Below are positions 33,393 through 43,252 of a DNA stretch of 64,000 nucleotides, in pieces. Location: NCBI GenBank assembly GCA_934646005.1, contig CAKUED010000010.1, forward strand, positions 1-64,000, given 5' to 3'. The notes beneath the pieces were generated by a model. That model saw only the letters and a list, made by a program, of their open reading frames with translations, did no database searches and was not told the origin of the DNA. This stretch comes from an uncultured Oscillospiraceae bacterium. GTDB taxonomy: Bacteria; Bacillota; Clostridia; Oscillospirales; Oscillospiraceae. Position 1 is the first letter of the stretch, and the number at the start of each line of letters is the position of its first letter. The translations under genes and the position numbers were made by a program.

Positions 33393-35540
33393 TCAGGGGA
33401 GTTGGAACGTGCGGGCAGAGTCGTTCGGGCAGCCATTTCCGGTGAATGCCATGACGCGGAACTCCTTTGCACCGTTTATATTAAAGTGGACGCTGCCGCC
33501 GTATTCACCTTCGCCCGTCGTATTGTCCGACGCGGCGGGAGCAATGTATTCGTAGTCCAAGAACCGCCCGTTCTCGTCAAATTTAGCGGCGGCGAAGCCG
33601 ACAGCTTTGTTTTTCGTAATGAGATGCAGCGAGGCAAAATCGTCCTTCGCGTCATACCAATACATTCTGACAAAATCGCCGTCAAAATATTTGCGGGCGG
33701 CGTTCTGGACCGCGTCGTTGCCGCTGCCAAAGTCGATCGCCTGCCAGCCGGGGACTGTCCCGGCGAAGGCGACGTAGTCGAGCGTCCCCAGTCCCGCAAA
33801 GGCGTTTTCAGGGACGGACGTCAGGTTAGCGGGCAGGTGGATGCTGGTGATGCGCGTGCCTGCGGGCAGATCCTGCCACGGCGCGGAGGTGATGGCGCTG
33901 CCACCGCCCTCAATATACAGCGCGCCGTCGGGCGCAAGCTCCCATGTGATGTCTGTACCGCACACGCCCGGCTGCAAGCGTGACATGGCGACCAGCGTGC
34001 AGTTTGTGGCGGCGGTGATGGTGTAGGTCTTGTTTGCGTCCAGCGTGTAGAGCTTTGCGCCGGAGTTGGCAATGCCGTCGTTGCTCGTGCCGAACCAGAT
34101 GCCGCTCGTCTGCATTTCGATGGCGTCCGCCCAGTCCTCTCCGGCAAAGCCGAAAACACCATTGGACTGATTCAGGCACACCGCCGTCCAGAAATCGATC
34201 GTCAGGGAAATGGCATTCGTTTGCAGCAGATCGGCGGCAACGTCCATCGCGTTGCCGTCATAGCGAACCTGCTTGCCGTCTTCACCGACCAGATCGACAC
34301 ACGCATTGTATACTTTCTGGTAAAAATCACTGCCGAGTTCCTTGTCCTTCGCATGCTCGCCCTGCTTCCAGCGCGTGCGCAGGTACTGCCCAAAGAGATA
34401 GCTGTTGGCGTAATTGTTGAGCGAGCCGGTCCATGTGGTGAGCGACGAGCCGGGCTTGTAGTCGCTGCCGTTAAAACGGCGGATGCGGCTGGCGGTCGAA
34501 TCGCTGCCGCAGATCAGATGCTCCGCCGCCATGGAAAACGCCTCGTTCAGGAATGTATCCATATAATACAGATCGTCCGTCTTGCCCTGCTCGCAGTGAT
34601 GCAGCGATGAGGAGAAGTTCAGCATATGCTGGAACTCGTGGAAGAGCGTCGAATAACAGTTCTCGACCCTTTTCATCAGCGTATCCGGCGTGCCGCCCAT
34701 CACGGGGTATGTATCAATGCGGATGCAGTCTATGCCGTTGTAGGGATAGGCGCTGCTCTCTCCAAAGATCACGCCGCCGATCGAAGGACGGTTCTCACTG
34801 TCGCGCCCGATCATGTCCTTCATGTCAAAAAAACCAGCGGTGTACGAACCGCTGAAGGTCTTGCCTGGCTCGTAGTTCTCGTCGATGTCGTAGCACATGA
34901 TGGCGACCTTACCGTCGCCGTCGGCGTCCACAAAATCGCCGCCGAAGGTGGCTTTCATCGTCGGGAATTTTTCGTCAAAATACCCGCCGATCTGCGCCGC
35001 CTGCGCCGAACCGAGCCGGACGGCTTCCTCGTCGGACGTTGTGCCCCAGACGGTGCAGTGTGTGCCGACGTACAGGCAGACCATGTCCAGATCGCGCTCC
35101 CGCTCGCTGCCGTTGATCGCGCCCTTGAGCGTGAGCGTATCATTGACCGCACGGGTCGTGTCGGCTCGCGCATAGAGCGCCTCACCGTTCTGCGCCGCGC
35201 TCCCATCGTCCCGACCGATCATCACAGGCAGATCGGGCTGAAGCTCGCTCCACTGCGGCTCATCCGCGGTCAGCTCGTCCTGCGCGTATTGTGCGTTCTG
35301 CGGCGCGGGCGCAGCGGTCTGGATGGTAAAGCTGCCGGTGCGGTTCTTCGACCAGATCCAGTCGTTGACCACGAGCAGCTTTTCCGTATTCTGGATCGTG
35401 TAGGTTTCGCCCTCGCCAAGCTCGCTGAAGAACCACGGCGTGAGCTCGTCGTATGCCCTCGCGCCGGCGCTCACGCTCAGCGCACCGAGCAGCAGCACGG
35501 CGGACAGGGCAATGCTCAGAATTTTTGCAAATCGTTTCAT
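33393..35540 (-). CDS. Secreted M30-like HExxH metalloprotease with C-terminal leucine-rich repeat region
   Basis: The start at 35540 (MKRFAKILSIALSAVLLLG) gives a 715-residue protein with a clear signal peptide (about 1-27) and AAGGAG upstream. The zinc site is HEFQH at residues 301-305, with a likely third ligand in NEAFSMAAEH (Glu333). This pattern resembles hyicolysin-type peptidases. Residues about 560-620 contain a BspA-like repeat (RITSIHLPANLTSVPENAFAG split by its own turns). The end is a strand-rich domain that may bind the cell surface. It probably cleaves extracellular protein. It diverges from the cohesin operon. Confidence 0.82.
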   Translation of the reverse strand: MKRFAKILSIALSAVLLLGALSVSAGARAYDELTPWFFSELGEGETYTIQNTEKLLVVNDWIWSKNRTGSFTIQTAAPAPQNAQYAQDELTADEPQWSELQPDLPVMIGRDDGSAAQNGEALYARADTTRAVNDTLTLKGAINGSERERDLDMVCLYVGTHCTVWGTTSDEEAVRLGSAQAAQIGGYFDEKFPTMKATFGGDFVDADGDGKVAIMCYDIDENYEPGKTFSGSYTAGFFDMKDMIGRDSENRPSIGGVIFGESSAYPYNGIDCIRIDTYPVMGGTPDTLMKRVENCYSTLFHEFQHMLNFSSSLHHCEQGKTDDLYYMDTFLNEAFSMAAEHLICGSDSTASRIRRFNGSDYKPGSSLTTWTGSLNNYANSYLFGQYLRTRWKQGEHAKDKELGSDFYQKVYNACVDLVGEDGKQVRYDGNAMDVAADLLQTNAISLTIDFWTAVCLNQSNGVFGFAGEDWADAIEMQTSGIWFGTSNDGIANSGAKLYTLDANKTYTITAATNCTLVAMSRLQPGVCGTDITWELAPDGALYIEGGGSAITSAPWQDLPAGTRITSIHLPANLTSVPENAFAGLGTLDYVAFAGTVPGWQAIDFGSGNDAVQNAARKYFDGDFVRMYWYDAKDDFASLHLITKNKAVGFAAAKFDENGRFLDYEYIAPAASDNTTGEGEYGGSVHFNINGAKEFRVMAFTGNGCPNDSARTFQLP

Positions 35541-35587
35541 GCTGTTTTCTCCTTCTTCGTGCGCGAAAAATACAATATTATAAATGT

Positions 35588-35616
35588 AGTATACCGTGCC
35601 TGCGCGCCGATTGCAA
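35588..35616 (-). promoter_or_regulatory. Promoter of the metalloprotease operon
   Basis: TTGCAA (35611-35616) and TATACT (35588-35593), 17-base spacer, 48 bases before the start codon. Confidence 0.8.
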
Positions 35617-35652
35617 CCCACAAAAACGGGCAGAAAGAACCGAAAATCGCGG

Positions 35653-35681
35653 TTGCATTTTCCAGAGCGACCCGTTATAAT
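35653..35681 (+). promoter_or_regulatory. Promoter of the cohesin/dockerin surface operon
   Basis: TTGCAT (35653-35658), 17 bases, TATAAT (35676-35681). It faces away from the metalloprotease promoter 36 bases away. Confidence 0.85.
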
Positions 35682-35759
35682 GAAACTAACATGGCACAGG
35701 TGTGCCCATTTGAGTGACCGCTGACCAAATCATCTGCGGTTACCCGAGAGGAGGGCAGC

Positions 35760-36854
35760 ATGAAAAAAAGGATCACAGCGGGCATTTTGGCACTCGCGCT
35801 GCTGCTGGCATTTGCCCCGGCGGCGCTCGCGGCAACGTCGCCGCTGCTGCGCGTCAGCGCGCCGGAGGAGTTCCCGGCGGTGGGCAAGACCTTCACCGTC
35901 ACGGCAGAGCTGTCCGGCAACCCCGGCATGACCGCGCTGGAGTGTACGCTTGCTTTTGACGCCGCGCGCGTCGAATGCACGGGCGTGACCACCGGCAGCG
36001 TGCTCGGCGGAATGCTGACGGCAACCAACGAAAGCTACTCCGCAAACAGCGCCAAGGTCGTGGCGGCGTCCGCCTCGGCGGTGACGGGCAACGGCACGGT
36101 GGCGACGTTCACCTTCCGCGTCCTGTCTGACGGCGACGCGAACTTCCGCCTGACGGACATCGTCTTTGGCGACCGCGATTGCAGCGAGATCGCCTGCCGC
36201 ACCGAGACCGCCGCAGGCAGGGACAACACCGGCGAGAGCAGTGAGACCGGCGCGGGCGAGACCCCGGCGGCAGCCGCGTCCGGCACAACGTTCTCCGACG
36301 TCCCGGCGAGCTTCTGGGGCTACAGCGCCATCGAGCGCGCCGCGGGCGTGGGTCTCGCGGGCGGCTTCCCGGACGGGACGTTCCGCCCCAACGCGGCGGT
36401 CAGCCGCGCACAGTTCGTCCAGATGCTCTGGAATCTGGCGGGCAAGCCCAAGGCATCCGCTGCCGCCGTCTTTACGGACGTTCCGGCGGACGCGTGGTAT
36501 CTCCCGGCGCTGAGCTGGGCGGTCGAGGCAGGCTGCGCCGGCGGCGTGGGCGGCGGTCGGTTCGACCCGAACGGCAGCGTCACGCGCCAGCAGGCGGCGG
36601 CGATGCTCTTCCGCTACGCGGGCGGGCAGTCGGGCGGCGAGGCGCTGTTCACCGGCATCTATGACGCGCAGTATTCCGACAGCGCCGCCATTGCCGCCTG
36701 GGCAAAGCCCGCGATGTATTGGGCGGTATTTCATGAAGTGATCTCCGGCGTGGGCGCGGACCGTATCGCACCGACCGCCCCCGCCACGCGCGCGCAGGTG
36801 GCTGCGATCCTCCTGCGCTATCTCGACCAGAATACAGGGGAGGAAGAAGCATGA
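35760..36854 (+). CDS. Secreted cohesin-domain protein with three SLH repeats
   Basis: The product has 364 residues: signal peptide 1-24, a cohesin-like jelly-roll domain about 27-150 (VGKTFTVTAELSGNPGMTAL, then YSANSAKVVAASASAV), a short Ser/Gly linker, and three S-layer homology repeats (about 175-355, e.g. GGFPDGTFRPNAAVSRAQF). Cohesins bind dockerins in cellulosome-like assemblies, and SLH repeats attach to pyruvylated wall polymer. It would be a minimal wall anchor. The next gene, overlapping by 4 bases, encodes a dockerin. Confidence 0.88.
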   Translation: MKKRITAGILALALLLAFAPAALAATSPLLRVSAPEEFPAVGKTFTVTAELSGNPGMTALECTLAFDAARVECTGVTTGSVLGGMLTATNESYSANSAKVVAASASAVTGNGTVATFTFRVLSDGDANFRLTDIVFGDRDCSEIACRTETAAGRDNTGESSETGAGETPAAAASGTTFSDVPASFWGYSAIERAAGVGLAGGFPDGTFRPNAAVSRAQFVQMLWNLAGKPKASAAAVFTDVPADAWYLPALSWAVEAGCAGGVGGGRFDPNGSVTRQQAAAMLFRYAGGQSGGEALFTGIYDAQYSDSAAIAAWAKPAMYWAVFHEVISGVGADRIAPTAPATRAQVAAILLRYLDQNTGEEEA

Positions 36855-37459
36855 GAAAGGGCATAAGAAGAGCGCTGCTGCTCGCGCTGGTGCTGGCGCT
36901 GCTGTGCATCGGCGCACTGGCGGCGGACAAGGCGACGCTCACGCAAGACGCGACGCAGGCGGCTGCCTACACCGTAAAGCTGCTGGATGCCGACGGCAAG
37001 GAAGTCACGCCGGTCGATGGCAAGTACGAGGGCGTTGAAAAGTTCCAACTGAACTACGAAAACGCGACGGGCGAACAGCTCGTGATGCTGCTGCTGGACA
37101 GCGCCGTGCCGACCGAAAACAACATTTACTACATTGACCAGAAATCCGGCAGCGGCAGCTTTACCATCTACCCCAAGCAGATGATGAGCGGCACATACCA
37201 TCTGATGGTTGCCAACACGAGCTGCAACAAGGCGGCTGAGATCGTGTATGAAGCGGATTACATTCTGGGTGACGCGAACGGTGACGGTAAAGTTACCGCG
37301 TCTGACGCTACTTCGGTTCTGCGCCACGCTGCAAAGATCGAGTATATTACGGTGGCGAATCTGCTAAAAGCGGCAGACGTGAACAAGGACGGCGATGTCA
37401 CAACAGCGGACGCAACAAAGCTGCTGAGATTCATCGCAAAAATTGACACAGAGCTCTGA
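36851..37459 (+). CDS. Secreted protein with type I dockerin domain
   Basis: The product has 202 residues: signal peptide 1-24, a strand-rich domain about 30-135 with no recognised enzyme motif, and a full dockerin at 138-202. The two calcium loops read DANGDGKVTASD and DVNKDGDVTTAD, each followed by the recognition helix (ATSVLRH and ATKLLRF). Dockerins dock into cohesins; the partner is most likely the product of the upstream gene, with which it overlaps by 4 bases (ATGA). The gene for the large SLH protein follows 46 bases later. Confidence 0.9.
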   Translation: MRKGIRRALLLALVLALLCIGALAADKATLTQDATQAAAYTVKLLDADGKEVTPVDGKYEGVEKFQLNYENATGEQLVMLLLDSAVPTENNIYYIDQKSGSGSFTIYPKQMMSGTYHLMVANTSCNKAAEIVYEADYILGDANGDGKVTASDATSVLRHAAKIEYITVANLLKAADVNKDGDVTTADATKLLRFIAKIDTEL

Positions 37460-37505
37460 AACACCTTTGTAAATAAACCTGATAAAACGGGAGGCGGTTG
37501 ACGAA

Positions 37506-40500
37506 ATGAAACGTGTATTGGCATTTATCCTTGCGCTTGTGATGACCATGTCGTTGTTCACGGTTTGTGGCTTCGCGGCTGGTTCGACAGGCAACTCGGA
37601 TATGGAAGTGAATCCCCCGGAGGGGAAAACGATGACAGACCTTGTCGTGGGTGACACGGTAACGGTCGTACTTAAAAATAAGGCAATGACTGTTTCGTCG
37701 TTTGCGTGCGGCGTTGCCTTTGACAAAGAGCGGTTCACCTGTGAATCCATTGTGGGCACGGGCAAGAATCCGAACAAGTATTATCTGACGGATGAGTATG
37801 ATGAGACGGTCGCGAACACGGCAGCGTCCAAAACGACTGAATCCAACAACACCGGCACAGTGGGCTTTACCTGGGGCGGTACGGAAGACACCAACTACGT
37901 CGCCGGTACGATCGCAACGATCACCTTCACCGTCAAGGGGATCGGCACGGCAACGCCCTTCACCCTCTATGAGGACAGCGACGGCGCTAACGGCATGAAG
38001 AGCGATTCCATTATGCAAGTCGAGGCAAAAGCCTATGCTGAGCTTAGCGGTTTCGTTGGCTTTAACCTTGAAAAGCCGCGCAAGGGCGGCACGCCGCAGA
38101 CCAACGTGAACAACACGAGCGTTACCGGCACAGTCTACTATACCGGCACGGTCACATGGTCACCCGATCACACGACGTTCGCGCCCGGTACTGAGTATAC
38201 CGCAAACGTTACGCTCACACCGAGCGCGGGCTATAAGTTCGTTCCCAGTGGTACGAACGCAACGAAGATCAGCTATCCTGACGGGACTGTGAGCAACCTG
38301 ACGGTTGCCGCTGACGGTAGTTCGCTGACCTTTACCGTTCCGTTCGCGGCAACGGAAAAAGCAGACAAGCTGGGCGGCACGGTCACGATCGACGGTGCGA
38401 CCGATGGCAAGGCAAAATTCGGCGATACGCTGACTGCAACACCCAATCTGAACTACGGCAACGAAACTCCGGGCACGCTGGGCTATCGGTGGATGCGCGA
38501 CGACAAAGGCATTGCCAACGCGAGCAGCAATACCTATACCACTGTGGAAGCGGACGTCGGTCATACTATTTCGGTCGAGGTCTGGAACTCCAACAACACC
38601 GGCAGCGTGACCAGCGCCGCCGTGACCATTGAAAAGGCGGACTATGCGGGCGCAGCGCCTGCCGCGCCGACAGTCGATGGGGACGACCTTCTTGCGGTGA
38701 CGGATAGATCCATCACACTGACCTACACTACCGAGGGCGAATACGAATTTGCCTGCGTTGCGAAGGACGGAAACGTTGCGAACGCCACATGGCAGACCGA
38801 CAAGACCTTTGGAAATTTGCAGCCCAACACGGAGTATGACTTCTACGCCCGCGTTAGGGCGACGAACACGACCAACGCCTCTGCCCCCTCGGCAAAGGTG
38901 ACTGCGAGAACAGCCAAGTCTACCGCTCCTGCGGAGTTCACGGAGAACACACTCCTGAAGGGGATCAAAGCGTACTCCGGCGAGTACGACGGCGCTGAAC
39001 ATGATGCGTTCACGGTCAGCCTGCCCGAAGGATGGTCTGTGCAGTATGCGCGAGCGAATGCAGATGGCGTTGTCTGGACGGATAGCGTATCGAAGGTACG
39101 CAATGTAGCGGACTCTGCTGCGTATATCGTTAAGTTCACGCACGATGACTATAACCCGGTCGTGCCCACCCAGCAATTTGAAGTGAAGGTCACCCCGAAG
39201 GACATCAGCCGGAAGGACGGCGTGACCATCGTGACTCCCAGCTACGATAAGCCGACCTACACCGGCGAAAAGGTCAGCCCGAAGAACCTCAAGCTCTACT
39301 GGGCAACGGGTAAGGAACTGACCGTGGGCACGGACGTTACAATTGATGACTCCGCCTTCGAGAATATCAACCGCCCGAACGGTACGATCACCGTGACGGC
39401 TGTTGAAGGCGGCAATTACAAAGGCTCTTGCAATGTCTATTTTAGCATCCAGCCCAAGACCATCACGCCGACGATCGCAGCGATCCCAGCTCAGACGTAT
39501 ACGGGCGGCAAGCTGACCCCGTACTTCAGCGTTCGCACCGAAAGCGGCTCTGCCATGACTGTGGGCAAGGATTACACTGTGTCCTACGCGAACAACGAGG
39601 ATGCTGGCACAGCGACCGTGACGCTCCATCCCATTTCTGAGACCGAGGGCACGAGCAACTACACATTTACGGACAACATCTACACCGCGAACTTCACGAT
39701 CAATAAAGCGGCGTTCCCCAACAGCACGATAGCCTCTATGAACGTGCGCAGCAACGAAGCAAAAACAGGTGTGCAGTATAAACTGCCCACGCTGATGAAC
39801 GTGACAGGCGCAACGTATGGTGCTGTCACCACCGAAGGCGATTTGATTACCAACGCCACTCTGGGTGCGAATGACACGCTGACCTTCGACACCAGCGCGA
39901 AGCCGGATGGCACTGTGGGCAAGATCAAGGTCACGATCACGGAAGGAAAGAACTACCTTGGCGATACCTTTGTGCTGACCGTCACCGCGAAGGACAAAGA
40001 GGACGCGGACGTGTCGATCACGGACGACACGGTGACCGGCACTGTGACCTACGGCAGGACCTTCACCGCAACGGCTTCCGCTGCGAATCCGGGCACGGCT
40101 GCCGGGAGCTGGACGTGGGAATCCTCTGACCCCAGCATTTTGGAGATCGTCAGCGGTCAGGGGACAAACAAGGTCGAGGTCAAGGCTGTAAAGGCGAGCA
40201 CCACCGGCGCGACCCTGACGGCAAAGTATTCCAGCGAGACCCATGAGGATACTGCTACGACGAATGCCTATACGGTCGCTCAGCAGCCCATCGCGGTTGC
40301 GTACATCGATCTGAAGGATCGTGAATATGACGGTACGCTGGTGGTCTATCCCGCAGACATTGATACGAGCAAGATGTCGATCGGCGGCAAATTTGCAGGG
40401 GATGATGTTTCCGTAATCGTGACCGGCGGCAGTTACGATGAGAAAAATGTCGGTTCGCGCACGGCGGAGCTGGATCTCGAGCTGCACGGTGCAGCAAAGG

Positions 40501-41939
40501 ACAACTATTATCTCCCCGTTCCGACCTACACGGTCGAGAATGCAAAGATCACCCCGAAGGATGTCACCATCATCGGCGCGACCGTGGCTCCCAGCAAGGA
40601 ATACGACGGTACGACCAACGCTGACATCACCAGCACCAGCTATACGGTAGTCGGTGCGGTCACTGGCGACAAGGTGAGTGTCGATGCCGCGAACGCAAAG
40701 GCGAGCTATGAGAGCAAGGACGTTGGCACGGGCAAGCCCGTCAGGTTCAGCGGCTTCTCGCTGACGGGCGACGACGCGAAGAACTACAAGCTGACCGCCC
40801 AGCCCACCACCACGGCGGACATCACAAGGAGAACGCTCACGGTCACGGGCATCACGGTCGCCGACAAGACCTATGACGCCACGACTGACGCACAGATCAC
40901 GAACATTACCTATGACGGCATCGTGCCCGGCGAACAGGTCTACGCGAGAATACTTGCCAGCTTTGACGATGCGAACGCGGGCACAGATAAGACCGTAACG
41001 TTCAACGTCGATAGTCTTGCGGGCAAGGACGCCCGGAACTATCAGCTTTACACCAGCACCCTGCCTGTGGTGACGGCGACGATCCGCAAGGCACAGCTCG
41101 TCGGCGCGCCGGCGTTTGGCAAGATCACGAAGGCTGGCACGAAGCTGTCCGAGGTCACCTACGACCTCAGCGGCATCAAGGGCGTGAACGGTGAGGACGT
41201 ATCGCCCGCGTTCAGCTGGACTGACGCTGCCGACACGGTCATTGAGGCGAACAAGAGCTACAGCTGGACGATCAGCACGACGAACACGAACTACGAATCT
41301 CCGCTGACCGGCTCGACCGTGCTGTATCCTGTTTCCACGAGCTACAGCGAGCAGGTCAAGAAGCAGTCCGAGGAGTTCGAGGCGAAAAAGCGCGGCGAGC
41401 TGCCCGAGGACGAGTTGGACTTCCGCGATGTGTATGAGGACGATTACTTCTTTGACGCCGTGCAGTGGGCTGCCGAAAACGGCATCACCGGCGGCGTGGG
41501 CAACGACCGCTTCGGTCCGAACCTCGATTGCAGCCGCGGGCAGACGATGACGTTCCTGTGGCGCGCGAGCGGCGAACCCGAACCCGATTCCTTCAGCACC
41601 GACCTCACCGACGTCGCTGCCGACAGCTACTACTATGAGGCTGTTCTGTGGGCAATGCAGGAGGGCGTCACCACCGGCGCGGGCGCGGGCCGCTTCGCTC
41701 CCGACGCGACCGTCACGCGCGGTCAGTTCGTGACGTTCCTGTACCGTCTGGCGAACGCGTCCAGCGACGGTGTGCATCCGTTCGCGGACGTTCCGGCTGG
41801 CTCGTACTACGAAAAGGCGATCGCCTGGGCATTTGCCGAGGGCATCACCAGAGGCACGAGCGGCACGACGTTCAGCCCCGACGCGCCCTGCACCAGAGCG
41901 CAGATCATCACCTTCCTGTACAGATACTTTAACAGGTAA
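37506..41939 (+). CDS. Large SLH-anchored surface protein with cohesin-like and YDG/MBG-type repeats
   Basis: The product has 1477 residues. A signal peptide (1-24) is followed by a cohesin-like domain about 30-180 (VGDTVTVVLKNKAMTVSSFA). Next is a chain of Ig-like and YDG/MBG-type repeats, seen from recurring motifs such as KEYDGTTNADI, KTYDATTDAQI and YTGEKVSP with NYKL or NYQL ends. Three SLH repeats finish the protein (about 1320-1477). Sequence between repeats is Thr/Gly/Val-rich and nearly Cys-free, typical of stalk-like surface proteins. It probably displays or spaces ligand-binding domains on the wall. It lies 46 bases after the dockerin gene. Confidence 0.88.
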   Translation: MKRVLAFILALVMTMSLFTVCGFAAGSTGNSDMEVNPPEGKTMTDLVVGDTVTVVLKNKAMTVSSFACGVAFDKERFTCESIVGTGKNPNKYYLTDEYDETVANTAASKTTESNNTGTVGFTWGGTEDTNYVAGTIATITFTVKGIGTATPFTLYEDSDGANGMKSDSIMQVEAKAYAELSGFVGFNLEKPRKGGTPQTNVNNTSVTGTVYYTGTVTWSPDHTTFAPGTEYTANVTLTPSAGYKFVPSGTNATKISYPDGTVSNLTVAADGSSLTFTVPFAATEKADKLGGTVTIDGATDGKAKFGDTLTATPNLNYGNETPGTLGYRWMRDDKGIANASSNTYTTVEADVGHTISVEVWNSNNTGSVTSAAVTIEKADYAGAAPAAPTVDGDDLLAVTDRSITLTYTTEGEYEFACVAKDGNVANATWQTDKTFGNLQPNTEYDFYARVRATNTTNASAPSAKVTARTAKSTAPAEFTENTLLKGIKAYSGEYDGAEHDAFTVSLPEGWSVQYARANADGVVWTDSVSKVRNVADSAAYIVKFTHDDYNPVVPTQQFEVKVTPKDISRKDGVTIVTPSYDKPTYTGEKVSPKNLKLYWATGKELTVGTDVTIDDSAFENINRPNGTITVTAVEGGNYKGSCNVYFSIQPKTITPTIAAIPAQTYTGGKLTPYFSVRTESGSAMTVGKDYTVSYANNEDAGTATVTLHPISETEGTSNYTFTDNIYTANFTINKAAFPNSTIASMNVRSNEAKTGVQYKLPTLMNVTGATYGAVTTEGDLITNATLGANDTLTFDTSAKPDGTVGKIKVTITEGKNYLGDTFVLTVTAKDKEDADVSITDDTVTGTVTYGRTFTATASAANPGTAAGSWTWESSDPSILEIVSGQGTNKVEVKAVKASTTGATLTAKYSSETHEDTATTNAYTVAQQPIAVAYIDLKDREYDGTLVVYPADIDTSKMSIGGKFAGDDVSVIVTGGSYDEKNVGSRTAELDLELHGAAKDNYYLPVPTYTVENAKITPKDVTIIGATVAPSKEYDGTTNADITSTSYTVVGAVTGDKVSVDAANAKASYESKDVGTGKPVRFSGFSLTGDDAKNYKLTAQPTTTADITRRTLTVTGITVADKTYDATTDAQITNITYDGIVPGEQVYARILASFDDANAGTDKTVTFNVDSLAGKDARNYQLYTSTLPVVTATIRKAQLVGAPAFGKITKAGTKLSEVTYDLSGIKGVNGEDVSPAFSWTDAADTVIEANKSYSWTISTTNTNYESPLTGSTVLYPVSTSYSEQVKKQSEEFEAKKRGELPEDELDFRDVYEDDYFFDAVQWAAENGITGGVGNDRFGPNLDCSRGQTMTFLWRASGEPEPDSFSTDLTDVAADSYYYEAVLWAMQEGVTTGAGAGRFAPDATVTRGQFVTFLYRLANASSDGVHPFADVPAGSYYEKAIAWAFAEGITRGTSGTTFSPDAPCTRAQIITFLYRYFNR

Positions 41940-41955
41940 GGACGGGTAAAATTTC

Positions 41956-41990
41956 GCCCCCGCCCGGCTCACCGGGCGGGGGTATTTTGC
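41956..41990 (+). terminator. Terminator of the cohesin/dockerin operon
   Basis: CCCCCGCCCGG (41957-41967) pairs with CCGGGCGGGGG (41972-41982) around CTCA, then TATTTT. Confidence 0.88.
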
Positions 41991-42006
41991 AAGTCAGGAG
42001 AGAATC

Positions 42007-43209
42007 GTGAAAAACGCGAAGCTGAGAAAAAACGCAAAATACTGCGCAATGCAGGCGATCTACTGGATGCTTGCCTGCATCTGCGTCGCCTACGCGGGCG
42101 TGTTTCTGCCCGCGCGGGGCTATTCCAACGCCGAATACGGCATCATCATGGCGGTGGGCTATGTGCTGGGGATGCTGCTCCAGCCGCTGGTCTCCAGCCT
42201 GACCGACCGCACCACGCGCCTGACAGCGACGCAGATGCTCGCCATCACGACGCTGGCGGTCGCGCTGCCGGTGACGGGGCTGGCGGTATTCAAAACGCGC
42301 GGGATCGCGCTGACTGTGAGCTATGTGTGCTTCCTCGCGTTCCAGCTCGTGCTGCAGCCGCTTGTAAATGCCTACTGCTTCTACCTGCAAACGCCGGAAG
42401 CGCCGATCCGCTTCGGCATCGCGCGCGGTTTTGGCTCGCTTGGCTGGGCGGGGCTGTCGGCGGTGATGGGCGGGATGGTCACGCGGCTGGGCGACCATAT
42501 CCTGCCCTACGCGGCGCTCATTGTGCTGGCGCTGATGCTGGTGCTGCTGTATCTGTGCCATCTGGAGGGACCGTCGCTCCTGCAGCAGTCAAAAACGCGC
42601 GGCGGCGCCGTCATGCGCTCCGAGCTGACGCTGCGAAGCCTGTTTGGAAAATACCACGGCTTTTTGTTCCTGCTGATCGGCAATATGTTCATATTCTTCG
42701 GGCATTCGCAGATCGATAATTTCCCGTATCAGGTGCTGACGAATGTCGGCGGCAACAGCACAACGCTGGGGCTGTTCATCGCGTATACCGCCCTGCTGGA
42801 GATCCCGTTCATGTTCCTGTCTGACCGCGTCTGCGAAAAGCTGACGTATCAGCGTGTGCTGCGCCTGTCCGCTGCGTTTTTTGTGGTCAAGGCGGCGCTG
42901 CTGTTTGCAATGCGGTCACTCGCGGGTGTGTTCATCTCGAACTCGTTCCAGATCGTGTCGTTCGCGCTGTTTGTTCCGGCGGCGGTCATCTACGCCGGGA
43001 ATGTTGCGGGGGCGCAGGATGCCAACAAGGCGCAGTCGCTCGTGACTGCCACGACCACCGCCGGCAACATCCTCACCAGCGCCGTGGGAGGTCTCCTCAT
43101 CGACGGCATCGGCGTGTACGGAATGCTGGGCGTCGGTGTGGTGGTGACGCTCATCGGCGCGCTGTTCGTCATCTGCGGCATCGGCAAAAAAGCACTGAAG
43201 GTAGTGTAA
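42007..43209 (+). CDS. MFS transporter of unknown substrate
   Basis: The start is GTG at 42007, preceded by AGGAG at 6-base spacing. The 400-residue product has about 12 hydrophobic segments with a central cytoplasmic loop (HLEGPSLLQQSKTRGG). The loop after helix 2 carries SLTDRTTRL, related to the MFS signature between helices 2 and 3. The overall pattern is like the LacY/NupG-type (MFS_1_like) symporters, so sugars or nucleosides are possible. The gene stands alone and neighbours give no hint of the substrate. Confidence 0.85.
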   Translation: MKNAKLRKNAKYCAMQAIYWMLACICVAYAGVFLPARGYSNAEYGIIMAVGYVLGMLLQPLVSSLTDRTTRLTATQMLAITTLAVALPVTGLAVFKTRGIALTVSYVCFLAFQLVLQPLVNAYCFYLQTPEAPIRFGIARGFGSLGWAGLSAVMGGMVTRLGDHILPYAALIVLALMLVLLYLCHLEGPSLLQQSKTRGGAVMRSELTLRSLFGKYHGFLFLLIGNMFIFFGHSQIDNFPYQVLTNVGGNSTTLGLFIAYTALLEIPFMFLSDRVCEKLTYQRVLRLSAAFFVVKAALLFAMRSLAGVFISNSFQIVSFALFVPAAVIYAGNVAGAQDANKAQSLVTATTTAGNILTSAVGGLLIDGIGVYGMLGVGVVVTLIGALFVICGIGKKALKVV

Positions 43210-43214
43210 AAATT

Positions 43215-43245
43215 CTGAGGACTCGTTTGAGTCCTCAGATTATCT
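43215..43245 (+). terminator. Probable terminator of the MFS gene
   Basis: CTGAGGACTC (43215-43224) pairs with GAGTCCTCAG (43229-43238) around GTTT; the downstream sequence ATTATCTTT is only moderately T-rich. Confidence 0.65.
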
Positions 43246-43252
43246 TTATATA

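Noticed and set aside
38160..41972. A 1270-codon minus-strand frame opposite the large SLH protein
   Set aside because: The plus strand has signal peptide, repeats and SLH domains; the minus frame is a codon-bias artefact with no recognisable domain.
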